Shown here one piece after another: positions 43,755 to 44,079 of a stretch of DNA of 44,079 bases. The notes beneath the pieces were generated by a model. The model saw only the letters and a list, made by a program, of their open reading frames with translations, was not told the origin of the DNA and did no database searches. The stretch spans positions 1-44,079 of the forward strand of contig JBDSND010000102.1 of NCBI GenBank assembly GCA_039915505.1, written 5' to 3'. The translations under genes and the position numbers were made by a program. This DNA is from CAIWHR01 sp039915505. GTDB taxonomy: Bacteria; Pseudomonadota; Gammaproteobacteria; Burkholderiales; Casimicrobiaceae. Position 1 is the first letter of the stretch; each line of letters opens with the position of its first letter.

Positions 43755-43904
43755 ATGCTGGCGGACCTGGACCTGCGCGAACGCCTCTCCGGCGAAGCCC
43801 TCGATCCGATAGCCATGACCTCGGACCAGTTCGGCCAGTCCATCCGCGACATCGCCCGCTGGTCGCGGGTGGCCGAGCAACGCGACATCCCGACCACCGA
43901 TTGA
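43755..43904 (+). pseudogene. Remnant of a TctC/Bug binding protein, C-terminal end only
   Basis: A 49-residue frame beginning at the ATG at 43755 resembles the C-terminus of a Bug protein: LRERLSGEALDPIAMTSDQF, then GQSIRDIARWSRVAEQRDI. In complete members this lies at the end of a 320-residue protein with signal peptide. Nothing upstream in 43653-43754 supplies the rest. It lies between the SDR gene and the second MmgE/PrpD gene, which suggests deletion in a duplicated cluster. Confidence 0.6.
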
Positions 43905-43962
43905 TTGCGGCGTAGCTTGCGCGGCATCGTTCGGTGCCGCGCGAGCTACCCAAGAGGAACTC

Positions 43963-44079
43963 ATGGCTCACAACACCAAGGTCGTGGCGGATTTCGACGC
44001 GCCGCCCGTCACCGCCACCCTCGCCGACTTCGTGACCCGCCATGCCTCGCGCGGCTGGGACGACGCCGTCGACCGTGAG
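43963..44079 (+). CDS. MmgE/PrpD family protein, 5' end (runs off the window)
   Basis: Only 39 codons are visible. MAHNTKVVADFDAPPVTATL and the following FVTRHASRGW match the N-terminus of MmgE/PrpD proteins, where an initial helix precedes the first core segment. GAGGA lies 5 bases before the ATG at 43963. It would be a second, divergent copy of the family next to the Tct cluster. The rest lies beyond the edge, so completeness cannot be judged. Confidence 0.75.
   Translation, partial: MAHNTKVVADFDAPPVTATLADFVTRHASRGWDDAVDRE

Overview
This 44 kb window is a high-GC bacterial chromosome segment. Several things point to a betaproteobacterium, probably Burkholderiales-like: a TctC/Bug-type tripartite carboxylate cluster plus a broken second tctC copy, a DUF3300 protein, a PLD-VTT fusion, a cbpA-cbpM pair, a glutathione-dependent formaldehyde pathway, and many 4-base ATGA/GTGA gene overlaps. 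This placement is inference from gene content. No rRNA, tRNA, phage module, CRISPR array or complete insertion sequence was seen.

Layout. (a) 1-101: compound short repeats that resemble the end of a mobile element lying to the left. (b) 150-6200, minus strand: a four-gene oligopeptide-type ABC importer (double ATPase, binding protein, two permeases) in which every junction is an ATGA overlap. (c) 6201-8399: a decayed or unknown stretch, then a DUF427-class III cyclase fusion. (d) 8492-9768: cbpA-cbpM co-chaperone pair. (e) 9846-12259: a secreted DUF3300 protein with a repetitive tail, and a spermidine-synthase-like protein. (f) 12345-16213, plus strand: a methyltransferase coupled to a PLD-VTT membrane protein. 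(g) 16367-18371: rhomboid protease, MgtC-like protein and a 59-residue small protein, with two minisatellites between them. (h) 18817-21640: glgC-glgA. (i) 21835-22439: a hemerythrin-like gene that looks frameshifted. (j) 22665-25030: htpG behind a strong sigma-32-type promoter, followed by an overlapping cupin gene interrupted by TGA at codon 11. (k) 25511-29069: CHRD lipoprotein, adhC-fghA formaldehyde detoxification, RlpA. (l) 29437-32925: a binding lipoprotein divergent from a flavoprotein of the 4-hydroxybutyryl-CoA dehydratase/HpaB family that has lost half of the Fe-S ligands, paired with a cysteine hydrolase. (m) 33152-34846: PhnD-like protein and a voltage-gated channel. (n) 35043-37189: a two-gene LigD-type polymerase/ligase pair without a visible Ku. 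(o) 37478-38344: an EEP-family lipoprotein behind a 12-unit minisatellite. (p) 38557-44079: tctCBA, MmgE/PrpD, an SDR without catalytic Ser/Tyr, a tctC remnant and a second MmgE/PrpD gene running off the end.

How the genes work together. The clearest functional units are the ABC importer, the glgCA pair, adhC-fghA (formaldehyde to formate through glutathione), and the tripartite carboxylate importer with its MmgE/PrpD and SDR genes, which looks like uptake plus first catabolic steps for an unknown carboxylate. The most unusual points are the ligand-depleted dehydratase-like flavoprotein and its partners, the cyclase fusion with altered substrate-recognition residues, the in-frame TGA in the cupin, the frameshift in the HHE gene, and four unrelated intergenic minisatellites within about 20 kb. 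I found no defence system.
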